A DNA stretch of 40,024 nt from Candidatus Gastranaerophilales bacterium (GCA_017415185.1 JAFQHZ010000008.1:1-40024); one strand, 5' to 3'; numbered from the stretch's first letter, positions 24,025-36,554 are shown. The notes: generated from the sequence alone by a model not told the origin. Translations and numbers: made by a program.

Positions 24025-24270
24025 TTTTCTACAACGCATAAGCGTTGTACGAAAAAGCTCCTGAGGAAACCATAGGTTTCCACGTCGCAATTCTCGCTTG
24101 CTAACTACTTGCGTATTTATTCCGCCTGTGGGTATTTCGCAAATTTCGCTATCACTTCGTTGTCGCTCAATTGCTCAATTATACCCCAAGGGCACTTCCA
24201 TTTTCTAAACTCACTAATGTTCGTTAAGAAAATTTTGAGCGTCCTACGGCGGCTATCAACAATTTCAGCT
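24025..24270. repeat. gene-free GC-rich intergenic stretch, repeat copy 2
   Basis: Between the XRE gene and the end of groEL lies about 305 bp without a convincing gene. It holds a hairpin (ACAACGC-ATAA-GCGTTGT, 24031-24048), an AAGCTCCT block and CACGTCGCA...CGCTTGC (24081-24101) shared with the repeat at 18.3 kb, and CCGCCTG (24122). A 65-codon minus-strand frame runs through it but has no ribosome binding site. The groEL terminator follows. Confidence 0.45.
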
Positions 24271-24302
24271 AAAAAGCCATCGCTCAACGCAATGGCTTTT
24301 TT
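24271..24302 (-). terminator. intrinsic terminator of groESL
   Basis: AAAAAGCCAT (24271-24280) pairs with ATGGCTTTTT (24292-24301) around a 10-11 nt loop. It is A/T-flanked on both strands, so it may work in both directions. Confidence 0.8.
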
Positions 24303-24329
24303 AAACGCTTTCATTCTGGCTTACGCCTT

Positions 24330-26015
<1,686 letters not shown>

Positions 26016-26300
26016 CTATTCAATTATTGCAAGAGCGTCTTTAACTGAAATGATTTTATATTCTACATCGTCAACTTTTACATCAGTTCCAGAATATTTA
26101 GCAAATAAAACAACATCGCCAACTTTAATTTCCATTGGTTCTTTTTCGCCGTTGTCCATAGTTTTGCCTGAGCCAATTGCTACAACTTCGCCTTTTTGTG
26201 GTTTTTCTTTTGCGCTATCAGGAATGAAAATTCCGCCTGATGTTTGTTGAACATCGTCAATAACTTTAATTACGATTCTGTCTGCTAAAGGTTTTATCAT
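26016..26300 (-). CDS. groS: 10 kDa co-chaperonin GroES
   Basis: The 94-residue co-chaperonin caps the GroEL ring. It shows [44 protein letters not shown], including the mobile loop, and ends with the conserved [19 protein letters not shown]. Shine-Dalgarno AAGGAGGATATTATG is near perfect. It precedes groEL in an operon. The upstream 200 bp contains no CIRCE element (TTAGCACTC-N9-GAGTGCTAA), so HrcA control of this operon is not supported. A TATAAT lies at 26342-26347 on the minus strand with no clear -35. Confidence 0.98.
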   Translation of the reverse strand: MIKPLADRIVIKVIDDVQQTSGGIFIPDSAKEKPQKGEVVAIGSGKTMDNGEKEPMEIKVGDVVLFAKYSGTDVKVDDVEYKIISVKDALAIIE

Positions 26301-26444
26301 AATATCCTCCTTATACTGATTTTATCAAAATATTTATAACTATTATAATATAAGCAAATTCAAAAAATCTTTAAGATATTAACAAAAAATTAATAATTGA
26401 ACAAAAAGCAAATATCAACTAAACGATTGAATTTAATTTGTTTC

Positions 26445-26475
26445 TTCACAAAAGATAAACCTTCTTAGATATAAT
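26445..26475 (+). promoter_or_regulatory. promoter of the atp beta-epsilon operon
   Basis: TTCACA (26445-26450), 19 bp, TATAAT (26470-26475), giving a leader of about 22 nt with AAGGGAG ahead of the ATG at 26505. Confidence 0.5.
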
Positions 26476-26483
26476 TTATTTAA

Positions 26484-27911
<1,428 letters not shown>

Positions 27912-27913
27912 AA

Positions 27914-28321
27914 ATGAGCGATAAAATTCATTTAAAAGTAATAACTCATGAGAAAATTGTTTTTGAAGACGATATTGACGAGCTTTATGTTCAAACAATT
28001 GATGGTCGCATGGGAATTTTGAAAAATCACGTTCCTGTTATTTCAACTCTTGGAATTGGCGTTACAAAAGTTGTTAAAGATAAAGAATGTCAATGTATTG
28101 CCACAATGGGCGGTATTTTGCAATTTGCTCACAACGAAGCAACAATTTTAACCGATATTGCAGAACTTGAATGCGATATTGATGTTGCAAGAGCTCGTCA
28201 TGCAAAAGAAAGGGCGCAAGCGAGAATGAAAGCTCATGATGAAACTCTTGATATGGCTAGAGTTCAAATGGCTTTAGCAAAATCAATTGCAAGAATTTCA
28301 GCTCGAGAAAAGAAATTTTAA
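27914..28321 (+). CDS. atpC: F1 ATP synthase subunit epsilon
   Basis: The 135-residue epsilon subunit of the F1 central stalk begins 2 bp after the beta stop codon, with GAGG in the end of the beta gene as ribosome binding site. The N-terminal beta sandwich (LKVITHEKIVFEDDIDELYVQTIDGRMGILKNHVPVISTLGIG) and the C-terminal helical hairpin (ARARHAKERAQARMKAHDE...SIARISAREKKF) are both present. Epsilon couples rotation and restrains ATP hydrolysis. The last 4 bp overlap the convergent TolC-like gene. Confidence 0.96.
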   Translation: MSDKIHLKVITHEKIVFEDDIDELYVQTIDGRMGILKNHVPVISTLGIGVTKVVKDKECQCIATMGGILQFAHNEATILTDIAELECDIDVARARHAKERAQARMKAHDETLDMARVQMALAKSIARISAREKKF

Positions 28322-29607
28322 ATAAATTCTTTCTCTACTTCAATAATATTCATTTCACATACAAGCTCTGCGTAGGAAATATAAAAATCTGCCAGAGCTT
28401 GTTGATATTCAAGCATTAAATCAAAATATGTTCTTTTGGTTACTAAAAACGCTGTTAAATCCAATTCTTTGTTGGCTAAACCCTTAATTGAAGCGTTAAG
28501 CAATTCTTTTGAATTAGACAAAAGCTCATCATTATAAAAATTTAAGTTTTCTCTTGTAATAACAAATTTTTCCCAAGCGTCTGTTATGCTTCTTAATGCG
28601 TCAATTTCGACGTCTTTATATTTTAGCTGAGCTTTTTCAATTTCTAATTTTGCATTTTTAATTTCGGGTTTATATTGGTAAAAAAGCGGAATATTAACCA
28701 AGCTTGCGCCAATATATGCGCCATTTTCAAAAGAACCAGAATCTCCGTTTGAAGAAGTTCTATAACCATAACCGGCTTGCAATTCGACATCTGGAATTAA
28801 TTGGCTTTTTACTACTTCAAGTTTTTTTTGAGCGGCAAGAACTTCTTGACGTGCTTTTTTTAAGTCATATCTATTTTGAAGAGCAAATTCTTTGATTTTG
28901 TCGAATTTTAATAAATCATCAGTCGGCTCAATTGTTAATAAATCATGATAATTGCCATTTAATTTGTCTTCTTTTGTATCATAGTTTACATTTGAAGAAT
29001 TCAAAACAGTGTTAAATCTGTTTTGAGAAAAAATAACATTAGATTTTGCATTGTTTACAGCCATAATTGTACGGCTTAGCGCAATTTTGGCTTGAAGAGC
29101 TTCGGTTTCGGGAATTTTTCCAGATTTAACATCCTTTTGCATTGATTCATATAATTCACGAGCAAGCTTTTCTTGATGTTTTCTGATATTTAAATTTGAT
29201 TTTTTAAGCAATAAATCAATATATGCTTTTCTAACGTCTAAAATTAAATCGTATTGTGAAAAATAGCGGTTATTTTGGGCAACTGCTTCTTGAGTTTTTG
29301 CATGTTGCTTTCTTTTTCCTCTTTTAAAAAGCTCAAATTTATAGCTTCCACCGATTAATTGAGGCTCTGATTCAATTGCTTTACCCATACTTTTAAAAAC
29401 ATCAATTGATGGATTTTGCAAACGATTTGCGGCTTTTGTATTATTTTTGGATATTTCAATATCCATATCAAGCATTTGAATTTGTGGATTTGTTTGCAAA
29501 GCTTTTTCAATCGCTTCTTGAATGCTGATTTTTTTCTCATCCAAAATTGCCCAAGAGCTTTGGGAAAAAGTTGTTAAAGCTAAAATTGTTAATGCAATCT
29601 TTTTCAT
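28318..29607 (-). CDS. TolC-family outer-membrane efflux/secretion protein
   Basis: The 429-residue protein has a signal peptide (KKIALTILALTTFSQSSWA) and two repeats of the outer-membrane-factor fold. Each starts with a helix such as SIQEAIEKALQTNPQIQMLDMDIEISKNNTKAANRLQNPSIDV and KIKEFALQNRYDLKKARQEVLAAQKKLEVVKSQLIPDVELQAGYGY. Such proteins form a trimeric beta barrel and a periplasmic helical tunnel for efflux pumps or type I secretion. No membrane-fusion or pump gene is adjacent, so the partner cannot be named. A TATAAT box sits 10 nt before the ATG, so the leader is very short. Confidence 0.92.
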   Translation of the reverse strand: MKKIALTILALTTFSQSSWAILDEKKISIQEAIEKALQTNPQIQMLDMDIEISKNNTKAANRLQNPSIDVFKSMGKAIESEPQLIGGSYKFELFKRGKRKQHAKTQEAVAQNNRYFSQYDLILDVRKAYIDLLLKKSNLNIRKHQEKLARELYESMQKDVKSGKIPETEALQAKIALSRTIMAVNNAKSNVIFSQNRFNTVLNSSNVNYDTKEDKLNGNYHDLLTIEPTDDLLKFDKIKEFALQNRYDLKKARQEVLAAQKKLEVVKSQLIPDVELQAGYGYRTSSNGDSGSFENGAYIGASLVNIPLFYQYKPEIKNAKLEIEKAQLKYKDVEIDALRSITDAWEKFVITRENLNFYNDELLSNSKELLNASIKGLANKELDLTAFLVTKRTYFDLMLEYQQALADFYISYAELVCEMNIIEVEKEFI

Positions 29608-29804
29608 CGGTTTATTTATTATAACGCAACTTCATATATTTTATTGCTACTTTCTTAAAAGTTTTACAAAGTTATCTTAAAAAAGCAATTTTCAATGACC
29701 TTTTCATACAAACGGATGATTTAATGAAGTTCTAATTAAAGCATAATTTTATAGAATCGTTTACTTAATAGTATGATTTTTTCGATTTTTAGGTCACGAT
29801 TTTA

Positions 29805-31472
29805 ATGTTAAAAGAGAAGAGTAAATTTCCCCAAAAAGAAGACGATACCATTATGACAAATGCGCAAAAAACTTTAGAGAAGGCTGTTGAAGCCCATCAA
29901 AGATACTTATTGAAATCAACAAATGAAGATTTAACCACAGCGATTAATTGCTATATTGAAACAATCAAGGAAAATCCTGAACAATCAAGTGCATATTATC
30001 GCCTTGCAACTTTGTTGCACAATAATGGTCAAATTGGGGTTGAAAACGCTATTGAACAATGTCATAGGGCAGTTGAATTAAATCCAGCTGACGCCAATGC
30101 GCACATGTATTTAGGATATTTCTTGTCTTTAAATCATCAGTTTGATGAAGCAAAAGAAGAATTTAAAACTGCAATTAGACTTAGACCTGCAACATCTAGA
30201 ACACGTTTAGTTTTGGCTTTAACTTGTTTGGAAAAAATTAAAAATTCAACAGCTAAAAAATCAATCAAAGACTATACAAACGCTCTTTATTATGGCGCTA
30301 CTGGCGCTTTGATGAGTGTTTTTGATAAAGCAAGCATTAAAATGCTTTATCAAAATATTATTGATGATTTGAATTTTGCAAAATATAAAGCAGTTGGCGA
30401 ATTTTATGAAAAAATTAATTCTGAAAAGAAAGCATATAATGTTTATTTGAGCGCTGTTGACAATTCTAAAAAATCAATTGCGCTTTACGAAAGAATGGCT
30501 AAAATTGCAATCAAGAAAAATCGCCATGATATTGCTTTTGATTGCATTAATAATGTTGTTATTCTATCAAATAATGACCCAATGAAAGTCGTTGATGCTA
30601 TTGAATATGTTGAACAACATCAAGCTGATAGAGTTAATGAACTAATCGATTATTATACAATTTTGGCTAATAAATATCCTGAATTTTCAAAATGTTATTA
30701 TGAACTAGGACATTTATACCTTAAAAAAGACGAAAAAATTAATGCGCTATCTGCATTTAAATTGGCGTTAAAATATGATGATAATAATCCATATTATCAA
30801 AATTCTCTTGCCTATGCTTATGTTCAACTAGAACAATACGATAGTGCAATTGAATTATATAAAAAAGCCTTAGAAGCTAATCCAAACGACGAATGGTCAG
30901 CAGTTGTTGCACAAGCTCTTGCTGCAATTTATCATCAAGTTAAGGGTAATTCTGATGCTGCCATTTCAATGTTGGAAAATAGCTTGTTATTAACAAAAAA
31001 CAAATCACAAATTTATGAAGCAATTGCAGACATTTATTATGATATTGAAGATTTAGACCATTCAATTGAATATTATCAATTGGCGCTTCGTGATGATAGC
31101 GAAAATCCAAAAATATATTCTCGTCTTGCAATGGCAAATTGGGAAAAAGATTGCATAGAAAAAGCTATAATTTTCTATTCAAAAGCAATCGAATTAGACC
31201 CTGCTTATGATATTGCATACAATAATTTAGGAGTTGTTTTCCTTGATGGCTTAGGAGATGCGACTCGTGCAATGGATTATTTTAGAACGGCAGTTGAAAT
31301 TAATCCAAATTATGTTTTAGCTCATTTTAATCTTGCAAGAAGTTACGAAACAACTAACGAAAAGATTAACGCCGCAAAACAATATCAAAAAGCGCTAAAT
31401 TTAAACAAAACAACAAACGAATTAGATAACAAAATCATAGAAGAAAGATTATATAGGCTATTTGAAGCTTAA
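29805..31472 (+). CDS. tetratricopeptide-repeat protein
   Basis: The 555-residue soluble protein is made of TPR units through most of its length. Clear units include SAYYRLATLLHNNG...ENAIEQCHRAVELNPADA, NAHMYLGYFLSLNHQFDEAKEEFKTAIRLRP, YQNSLAYAYVQLEQYDSAIELYKKALEANP and AYNNLGVVFLDGLGDATRAMDYFRTAVEINP. There is no signal peptide, so it is probably a cytosolic scaffold. It is first in a run of four genes (TPR, membrane TPR, diguanylate cyclase, glycosyltransferase). The ATG at 29805 has no Shine-Dalgarno; ATG 29853 (MTNAQKTLEK) is an alternative start. Confidence 0.9.
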   Translation: MLKEKSKFPQKEDDTIMTNAQKTLEKAVEAHQRYLLKSTNEDLTTAINCYIETIKENPEQSSAYYRLATLLHNNGQIGVENAIEQCHRAVELNPADANAHMYLGYFLSLNHQFDEAKEEFKTAIRLRPATSRTRLVLALTCLEKIKNSTAKKSIKDYTNALYYGATGALMSVFDKASIKMLYQNIIDDLNFAKYKAVGEFYEKINSEKKAYNVYLSAVDNSKKSIALYERMAKIAIKKNRHDIAFDCINNVVILSNNDPMKVVDAIEYVEQHQADRVNELIDYYTILANKYPEFSKCYYELGHLYLKKDEKINALSAFKLALKYDDNNPYYQNSLAYAYVQLEQYDSAIELYKKALEANPNDEWSAVVAQALAAIYHQVKGNSDAAISMLENSLLLTKNKSQIYEAIADIYYDIEDLDHSIEYYQLALRDDSENPKIYSRLAMANWEKDCIEKAIIFYSKAIELDPAYDIAYNNLGVVFLDGLGDATRAMDYFRTAVEINPNYVLAHFNLARSYETTNEKINAAKQYQKALNLNKTTNELDNKIIEERLYRLFEA

Positions 31473-31505
31473 TTATACTAAACCATCACCAGTTAAAAAC
31501 AAAAA

Positions 31506-32564
31506 ATGAAAAAATTAAAAAAAATATTTGAATCTACTTTGGCTCGTGTGATAAGCGCAGTGCTTATTATAGGATTTGGCTTGAGCGTTTTTTTCTTTTT
31601 TGATTTTTATGAACGACAATTTGACAAAATGCAAGGGTTTTATTGGGTTCATAAGGGCGATAAGGCGCTTAAAAAGCAAGATTTACATAATGCAATTAAT
31701 TTTTATGAAAAAGGTATAAAACTTCATCCTAAGCATTATAGGGCGATGTATAACCTTGCAAATATTTATGTTGTTTACGAAGATTATTATAAAGCTTTGG
31801 AAAATTATGAAAAAGCATTAAAAGTTAAGCCGGATTATGAAGTTGCAAGAATTGACTATGCTTTGATTTTATCTGAAACGTTTAAAACTGACGAAGCAAT
31901 TAAGCAATATAAAAAAGTAATTGCAAATAAACCAAAATTTATCAAAATTCCATTTTTGGTTGATAACAAAAAATCTTATATTCATAATACAGGCGTTGCT
32001 TATTATAATATGGGAAGAGCATACAGGACAAAGTCTTTGTTGGCTGGTTTAAACCGCACAACAAGTAGGCAATATCTTGAAAAAGCTTCTGAATCATACG
32101 AAGAAGCGGTGGAAATTTTAAAATCTTATAATTCAAATTATAATCTTGGTTTGATTCATCAATTATTGAAAAATAAAAATCAAGCAGGATTTTATTATTG
32201 CAAGGCAATGGAAAAAGAACCATTAAATTACGAAGCGCATTTTAATCTTGCGGTTTTGTTGAATGACATGAAAGATTATACAGGTGCTGCTTCTGAATTT
32301 AAAAAAGCAGGCATGTTATTGGATTCAACTGGCGACAACTACAAAACTCGTTATATTTATGATATTCTATCAGAAGTAAATCAAAAAATTGCCATTAATA
32401 ACGACAGCGATTATTTTAAAAAATTAAGAGAAGAAGAGGATAAAAAATCTGTTGCAAAGCTTAAAGCAGGAAAAATAGTCTTTGATTATGAAGACGATGA
32501 TAATGATGAATTTATGAAAAGCTTTAGCACTTGCGCAGGAAGAGAAATTTTTGTAGGGGAGTAG
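31506..32564 (+). CDS. membrane-anchored tetratricopeptide-repeat protein
   Basis: An N-terminal signal anchor (VISAVLIIGFGLSVFFFF, about 15-33) is followed by TPR units: WVHKGDKALKKQDLHNAINFYEKGIKLHPKH, RAMYNLANIYVVYEDYYKALENYEKALKVKPDYE, ARIDYALILSETFKTDEAIKQYKKVIANKP, plus more divergent ones. It ends in an acidic stretch (DYEDDDNDEFM). It lies 33 bp after the other TPR gene and 3 bp before the diguanylate cyclase gene, so the three are probably one operon. A role in organising an envelope complex is inference. Confidence 0.9.
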   Translation: MKKLKKIFESTLARVISAVLIIGFGLSVFFFFDFYERQFDKMQGFYWVHKGDKALKKQDLHNAINFYEKGIKLHPKHYRAMYNLANIYVVYEDYYKALENYEKALKVKPDYEVARIDYALILSETFKTDEAIKQYKKVIANKPKFIKIPFLVDNKKSYIHNTGVAYYNMGRAYRTKSLLAGLNRTTSRQYLEKASESYEEAVEILKSYNSNYNLGLIHQLLKNKNQAGFYYCKAMEKEPLNYEAHFNLAVLLNDMKDYTGAASEFKKAGMLLDSTGDNYKTRYIYDILSEVNQKIAINNDSDYFKKLREEEDKKSVAKLKAGKIVFDYEDDDNDEFMKSFSTCAGREIFVGE

Positions 32565-32567
32565 AAA

Positions 32568-33944
32568 ATGGATTTTCAAACATTATATGATTTTATATAT
32601 TCTTTAACAAAATTGTATGATGAAGCCAAAGACAGAAACACTCTTGTTGAAGGGTTTAAGCAGGCTTTGAGTTTGTTTTTTCCAATTGAAGAAACAAAAA
32701 TTTATTTAATGGACGAGTATTCTTTTCTTTTGAAGGATTTTACAAAACCTTGGGAAAATTTGTCGCAAAATTCTGAAAATGAAGAAATTAAGAAGCATTT
32801 TGATAATTTTTTAATTCAAAAAAGCCAATTTGTAAAAGAAAAAAATATTCTTTATTTTCCAATTGTTCAAAAACACAAAACTCTTGGTTTGATTAAATTG
32901 AAATCCAGAGAAGAAATCAAAGAGAAAAACGAATTTTTTAAAGTTTTTCCTCTTGTTAGTGCGCAGATTTCAATGTTTATAACAACTTTGAAAAATTCTG
33001 AACAAATTAAAATTAGCACAAATTTTCATCAAACTTTAAGAAATATAGCTCAAATTACTCAAACTCAATATGAATTAGATTATATTTTGCCAATTATGGG
33101 CGAAATGATAGATGGTTTTATTCAAGAACATTTGATTTATATTTTCATTAAAAACAAAAATAAAAAAGAATATAAGTTAATTTGGCCAAACAAATGTTCT
33201 GATAATAAAATTTATGATTATTTAGAAGAAATTACTCCAAAATCGCAAACAATATTAAAACAAGATGGTAAAATGGGCATTTTGCCTTTGATTGTTGATG
33301 GAAAGCCTTATGGGGCAATTGTTGCGTATAATCATTTTGACAAAATTAATCAAAAAGAAATTGAATATTTAGAAGAAATTAAATCCCAAGCGACTGCTAC
33401 ATTGACTCGTGCAAAATCATATATTGAAGTATTAGAGCATGCTACGCTTGATGCGCTAACTGGTTATAATAATCGTCATCAATTTGAAAAACGTTTAAAA
33501 GAAATGACCTCAAGTGCCAAAAGGCAAAATCAGCCTTTGTGCTGCATCATGTCTGATATTGATTTCTTTAAAAAAGTGAATGATACTTATGGTCATGCTG
33601 TTGGCGATTGTGTTTTGAAATCAGTAGCCAAAACAATTAAAAGAGAATTAAGAGAATCGGATATTGCTTCAAGATATGGTGGAGAAGAGTTTGTGTTTTT
33701 GCTTCCGCAAACAAACCTTGAAGAAGCAACGCTTGTTGCGCAAAGGTTAAGAGCTTCTGTTGAAAAGAAAAAAATTAACATTGAAGAATACAATATAAAA
33801 GATGTTAAAGAAATTTCCGTTACTGTTTCAATAGGCGTTTCTGAATATAAAAACGAAAAAGATTATGAAACATTATATAAAAAAGCAGACTCTGCATTAT
33901 ATGAAGCAAAAGAAGGCGGAAGAAACAGAGTTATTATCGCATAA
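32568..33944 (+). CDS. GAF-GGDEF diguanylate cyclase
   Basis: The 458-residue protein has an N-terminal region with GAF-like character (about 10-140), a second GAF-like domain (about 150-285) and a complete GGDEF domain. The catalytic loop is GGEEF at 371-375. An RxxD inhibitory site (RESD) is at 362-365, so feedback by cyclic di-GMP is expected. It would convert two GTP to cyclic di-GMP in the cytosol in response to a ligand or redox signal on the GAF domains. Placement 3 bp after a membrane TPR gene links it to that operon. Catalytic residues are intact. Confidence 0.93.
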   Translation: MDFQTLYDFIYSLTKLYDEAKDRNTLVEGFKQALSLFFPIEETKIYLMDEYSFLLKDFTKPWENLSQNSENEEIKKHFDNFLIQKSQFVKEKNILYFPIVQKHKTLGLIKLKSREEIKEKNEFFKVFPLVSAQISMFITTLKNSEQIKISTNFHQTLRNIAQITQTQYELDYILPIMGEMIDGFIQEHLIYIFIKNKNKKEYKLIWPNKCSDNKIYDYLEEITPKSQTILKQDGKMGILPLIVDGKPYGAIVAYNHFDKINQKEIEYLEEIKSQATATLTRAKSYIEVLEHATLDALTGYNNRHQFEKRLKEMTSSAKRQNQPLCCIMSDIDFFKKVNDTYGHAVGDCVLKSVAKTIKRELRESDIASRYGGEEFVFLLPQTNLEEATLVAQRLRASVEKKKINIEEYNIKDVKEISVTVSIGVSEYKNEKDYETLYKKADSALYEAKEGGRNRVIIA

Positions 33945-33998
33945 TTTATCCTCTTAATTAATGACGACAAGGGTTTGAGTCTTTGTTAAAATCCAAAT

Positions 33999-35390
33999 AT
34001 GAAAGAATTTTTAAAAGATAACAAAGTAATATTAATATTAATTTTGCTTTTGGCTTTGGGTTTAAGACTTTGGAATTTAAATAAACCAGAAGGTTTATGG
34101 AATGATGAATTTATTGCGTATTCGATTGCAACGCTTAAATTTCCATTTGATTTTTTTGAAGGCATTAAAACAAATTGCCATGCGCCTTTATATTATTTTT
34201 ATTTGAAACTATGGAAGACGATTTTCAAAGATTCTGATTTTATGCTTCGTTTGTCGTCTTTGGTGCCAAACTTTTTGGCATGTTTAGTGATGTATCATGT
34301 TGGAAAAAATTATCAAACTAAAGCTCATTCAATACAAATCGGGCTTGCATGTGCTGGTATTAGCGCAATAAGTTCTTTTTTAATATATTTTTCTCAAGAA
34401 GTAAGACTTTATTCTTTAATTTTCTTATTTTCTTCTTTTATTCTTTTGTATTCTATTAAAATGTATGAATATCCTTGCAAAAAACATGCTTGGTGGCTTG
34501 TTTTTTGGTCTGTTTTATTGGTTTTAACACACACAATTGGTTTTGTGTTTGTTTTGTTTAATATTTTTGGATTAATGGCTTTTCGTCCAAGAAAAAAGAA
34601 AGACACAGATTTGTTCATTCCGATTGTTGCTGGGTTGGTTTTGTGTGTGCCATTAATTCCTTTTATGTTTAGGATTTTTGCTCATCCGACATATTTTTCG
34701 CAATGGTGGGCGCCATTTTCTTGGTCAAAAATATTTTTCTATTTCACAGACTTATTCTCGCCTGTTTTAAGGAATATCACAAATTCGCCTTCAAGTTTTT
34801 ATAAACAAATTATTTGTAATGATGTAATCAATATTGGTTTCATTCTTTTTGCTCTTGTTCCAGCACTGATTGCTTTAATTATGATAATTCGTTCAAATAT
34901 TGATGCAAGAAGAATAAATCGTTATTTTTTGGCAGTATTCATAGCTACATTTTTAACAATTTTAATTACTTCAATTGCTGGCAAAATCGTCTTTTTAACG
35001 AAATATTTAATTGAATTATATCCGATTTTGATTTTAATGGCGGCAATTGGCTGGGCGCAATTGAATTCAAGAAATTCAAAAATTATGCTCGCTACAATTT
35101 ATGTTTTTATGACTTTGTTTTATATTGTCGTTTCGCATACTTCTGCTGTTCGTTTGACTAGAACAGAAGGGCAAAAGCTTCCCGTTGTTGCTATTCAAGA
35201 AATGGAAATTAAGAAAAATGACAAAATTCTTTTTCTTTATTATCCAAAAAAACATTTCACAAGATATTATGACGATTCAAAATATGTTGCTTATTCAATA
35301 AACAAATATAATTTTCCTGAAGTTTTGAATAAAGGTACAACTTACGACGCTTTTAAACAAGGACATGAATTATATAAAGTTTTTTTTTAG
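33999..35390 (+). CDS. family-39-type glycosyltransferase, frameshifted at a 9-T tract
   Basis: This polytopic membrane protein resembles the ArnT/PMT superfamily. Such enzymes transfer sugars from lipid carriers outside the membrane. Residues 10-28 form the first helix and the first extracellular loop carries the conserved acidic pair in GLWNDEFIAYS (D36-E37). About ten further hydrophobic helices follow. The frame stops in TTTTTTTTTAG (T9 at 35380-35388). One extra T would fuse it to the following 98 codons and give about 560 residues, a usual length for the family. Upstream, a TAAAAT box preceded by TG (33987-33992) ends 6 nt before the ATG and there is no Shine-Dalgarno, so the mRNA is probably leaderless. 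The sugar and acceptor are unknown. Confidence 0.85.
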   Translation: MKEFLKDNKVILILILLLALGLRLWNLNKPEGLWNDEFIAYSIATLKFPFDFFEGIKTNCHAPLYYFYLKLWKTIFKDSDFMLRLSSLVPNFLACLVMYHVGKNYQTKAHSIQIGLACAGISAISSFLIYFSQEVRLYSLIFLFSSFILLYSIKMYEYPCKKHAWWLVFWSVLLVLTHTIGFVFVLFNIFGLMAFRPRKKKDTDLFIPIVAGLVLCVPLIPFMFRIFAHPTYFSQWWAPFSWSKIFFYFTDLFSPVLRNITNSPSSFYKQIICNDVINIGFILFALVPALIALIMIIRSNIDARRINRYFLAVFIATFLTILITSIAGKIVFLTKYLIELYPILILMAAIGWAQLNSRNSKIMLATIYVFMTLFYIVVSHTSAVRLTRTEGQKLPVVAIQEMEIKKNDKILFLYYPKKHFTRYYDDSKYVAYSINKYNFPEVLNKGTTYDAFKQGHELYKVFF

Positions 35391-35680
35391 ATAACGACAA
35401 AAACAACACCCTTTATTCTTGGCTTAATGAGAACATTTTAAAATCCATGAATAAAGGGGAGAAACTTTTTGTGGTTGATTTGGAATCTGTTAGCATTTTT
35501 TCAAATACCGATTTAAAAGCCTTAGTTCAAGAAGAGCAAAAATATAAGAAAACACCATTTTTATATTTAATTGCTTCTTATGTTCGAAACAAATCTCTTT
35601 ATTGGGCGCATGAGAACTTGAAGTTTAATGACAAAATTTTAACAGGTTCTTGGATGGTTTATTCGTTTGAAAAAATATAA
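35391..35680 (+). CDS. C-terminal part of the frameshifted glycosyltransferase
   Basis: This open stretch continues the upstream glycosyltransferase in the frame reached by adding one T to the nine-T tract, starting with LDNDKNNTLYSWLNEN. It covers the C-terminal soluble tail (KLFVVDLESVSIFSNTDLKALVQEE, then SLYWAHENLKF and a final strand). The only internal ATG (35447) has no ribosome binding site, so separate expression is unlikely. It could be a sequencing error, a phase-variable allele in the off state, or a product of slippage. The stop codon abuts the stop of the convergent sigma factor gene. Confidence 0.7.
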
Positions 35681-36484
35681 TTATTTAATATAAGAAATTA
35701 AACAATTTTTGCTAAATTCGTCGTGCGCAATTTTGTTTAATGCTCTTTTTTCAATTTGTCTTATGCATTCTTTTGTAACGCCATAAGATTGTCCGATTTC
35801 TTCAAGGGTTTTCTTTTGGGAATTTTCTAAGCCAAAGCGAAGAGTGATAACATTTTTTTCTTTTTCTTTTAAATTTTCCAAAGCTCTTTTAATATCCTTT
35901 TTTAATTCGATATCAATTACTTCACGCTCAACGTTTTGTTTTTCGTCTTCTATAATTTCGGCTAGGGTTAATTCTTTGTTTTCTGTTATGCTTGCGCCTT
36001 GCTCAATTGACAGCGCTCTATTGAAACAATTTAAAAAAGTATCAATTTTTTCTTCTGAAAGATTCATTTTCTTTGCAACTTCTTTTTTTGAAACTTCTTT
36101 ATTTTCTTTTTGCTCCATTTCTTGTTTCGTTTTGTTGTAACGAGATAATGTTTCTTGAATATAAACGGGAATGTTTAGTGCATAAGATTGTTCTGAAATT
36201 GCTTTAAACATTGCTTGTTTAATCCACCAAGAAGCGTATGTTGAAAATTTATAGCCTAATGAAATATCAAATTTTTCAATTGCTGTAACTACGCCAAAAA
36301 TGCCTTCTTGAATTAAATCATTGTCTGATAATGCGCTTTTTTGAATTGATTTAATTGCGATTTTTTTAATTAAAGGCATATTGTTTTCAATAACTTGATT
36401 TCTTGCCCAAATGTCGCCTTTTTGCGCTCTTGAAATTAATTCGTTTTCGTCTAAAAGGTTTTCAACTCTCTTTAAATTTTTCAT
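35681..36484 (-). CDS. RNA polymerase sigma-70 family factor (alternative, group 2/3)
   Basis: From the ATG at 36482-36484, preceded by AAAGGGGCATTAAT, the protein has 267 residues. The frame is open further upstream but without a ribosome binding site. It has region 2 (NMPLIKKIAIKS..DLIQEGIFGVVTAIEKFDISLGYKFSTYASWWIKQAMFKAI), region 3 (NIPVYIQETLSRYNKTK) and region 4 (YGVTKECIRQIEKRALNKI). Region 1 is reduced to a few residues, and region 2.4/4.2 residues differ from the other sigma factor in this window (TKECIRQIEK rather than SRERIRQIET). It is therefore likely an alternative factor. A clear promoter (36564-36592) sits about 75 nt upstream, overlaid by a palindrome. Confidence 0.9.
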   Translation of the reverse strand: MKNLKRVENLLDENELISRAQKGDIWARNQVIENNMPLIKKIAIKSIQKSALSDNDLIQEGIFGVVTAIEKFDISLGYKFSTYASWWIKQAMFKAISEQSYALNIPVYIQETLSRYNKTKQEMEQKENKEVSKKEVAKKMNLSEEKIDTFLNCFNRALSIEQGASITENKELTLAEIIEDEKQNVEREVIDIELKKDIKRALENLKEKEKNVITLRFGLENSQKKTLEEIGQSYGVTKECIRQIEKRALNKIAHDEFSKNCLISYIK

Positions 36485-36554
36485 ATTAATGCCCCTTTGC
36501 AACACAATTTTTAAATAACACTCTAGCATACGATTAATGGGATGATATATAATT

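Noticed and set aside
24117-24314. 65-codon minus-strand ORF in the gap downstream of groEL
   Set aside because: It has no ribosome binding site, overlaps the groEL terminator and lies in repeat-like GC-rich sequence. Its tail reads like translated repeat, so I treat it as non-coding.
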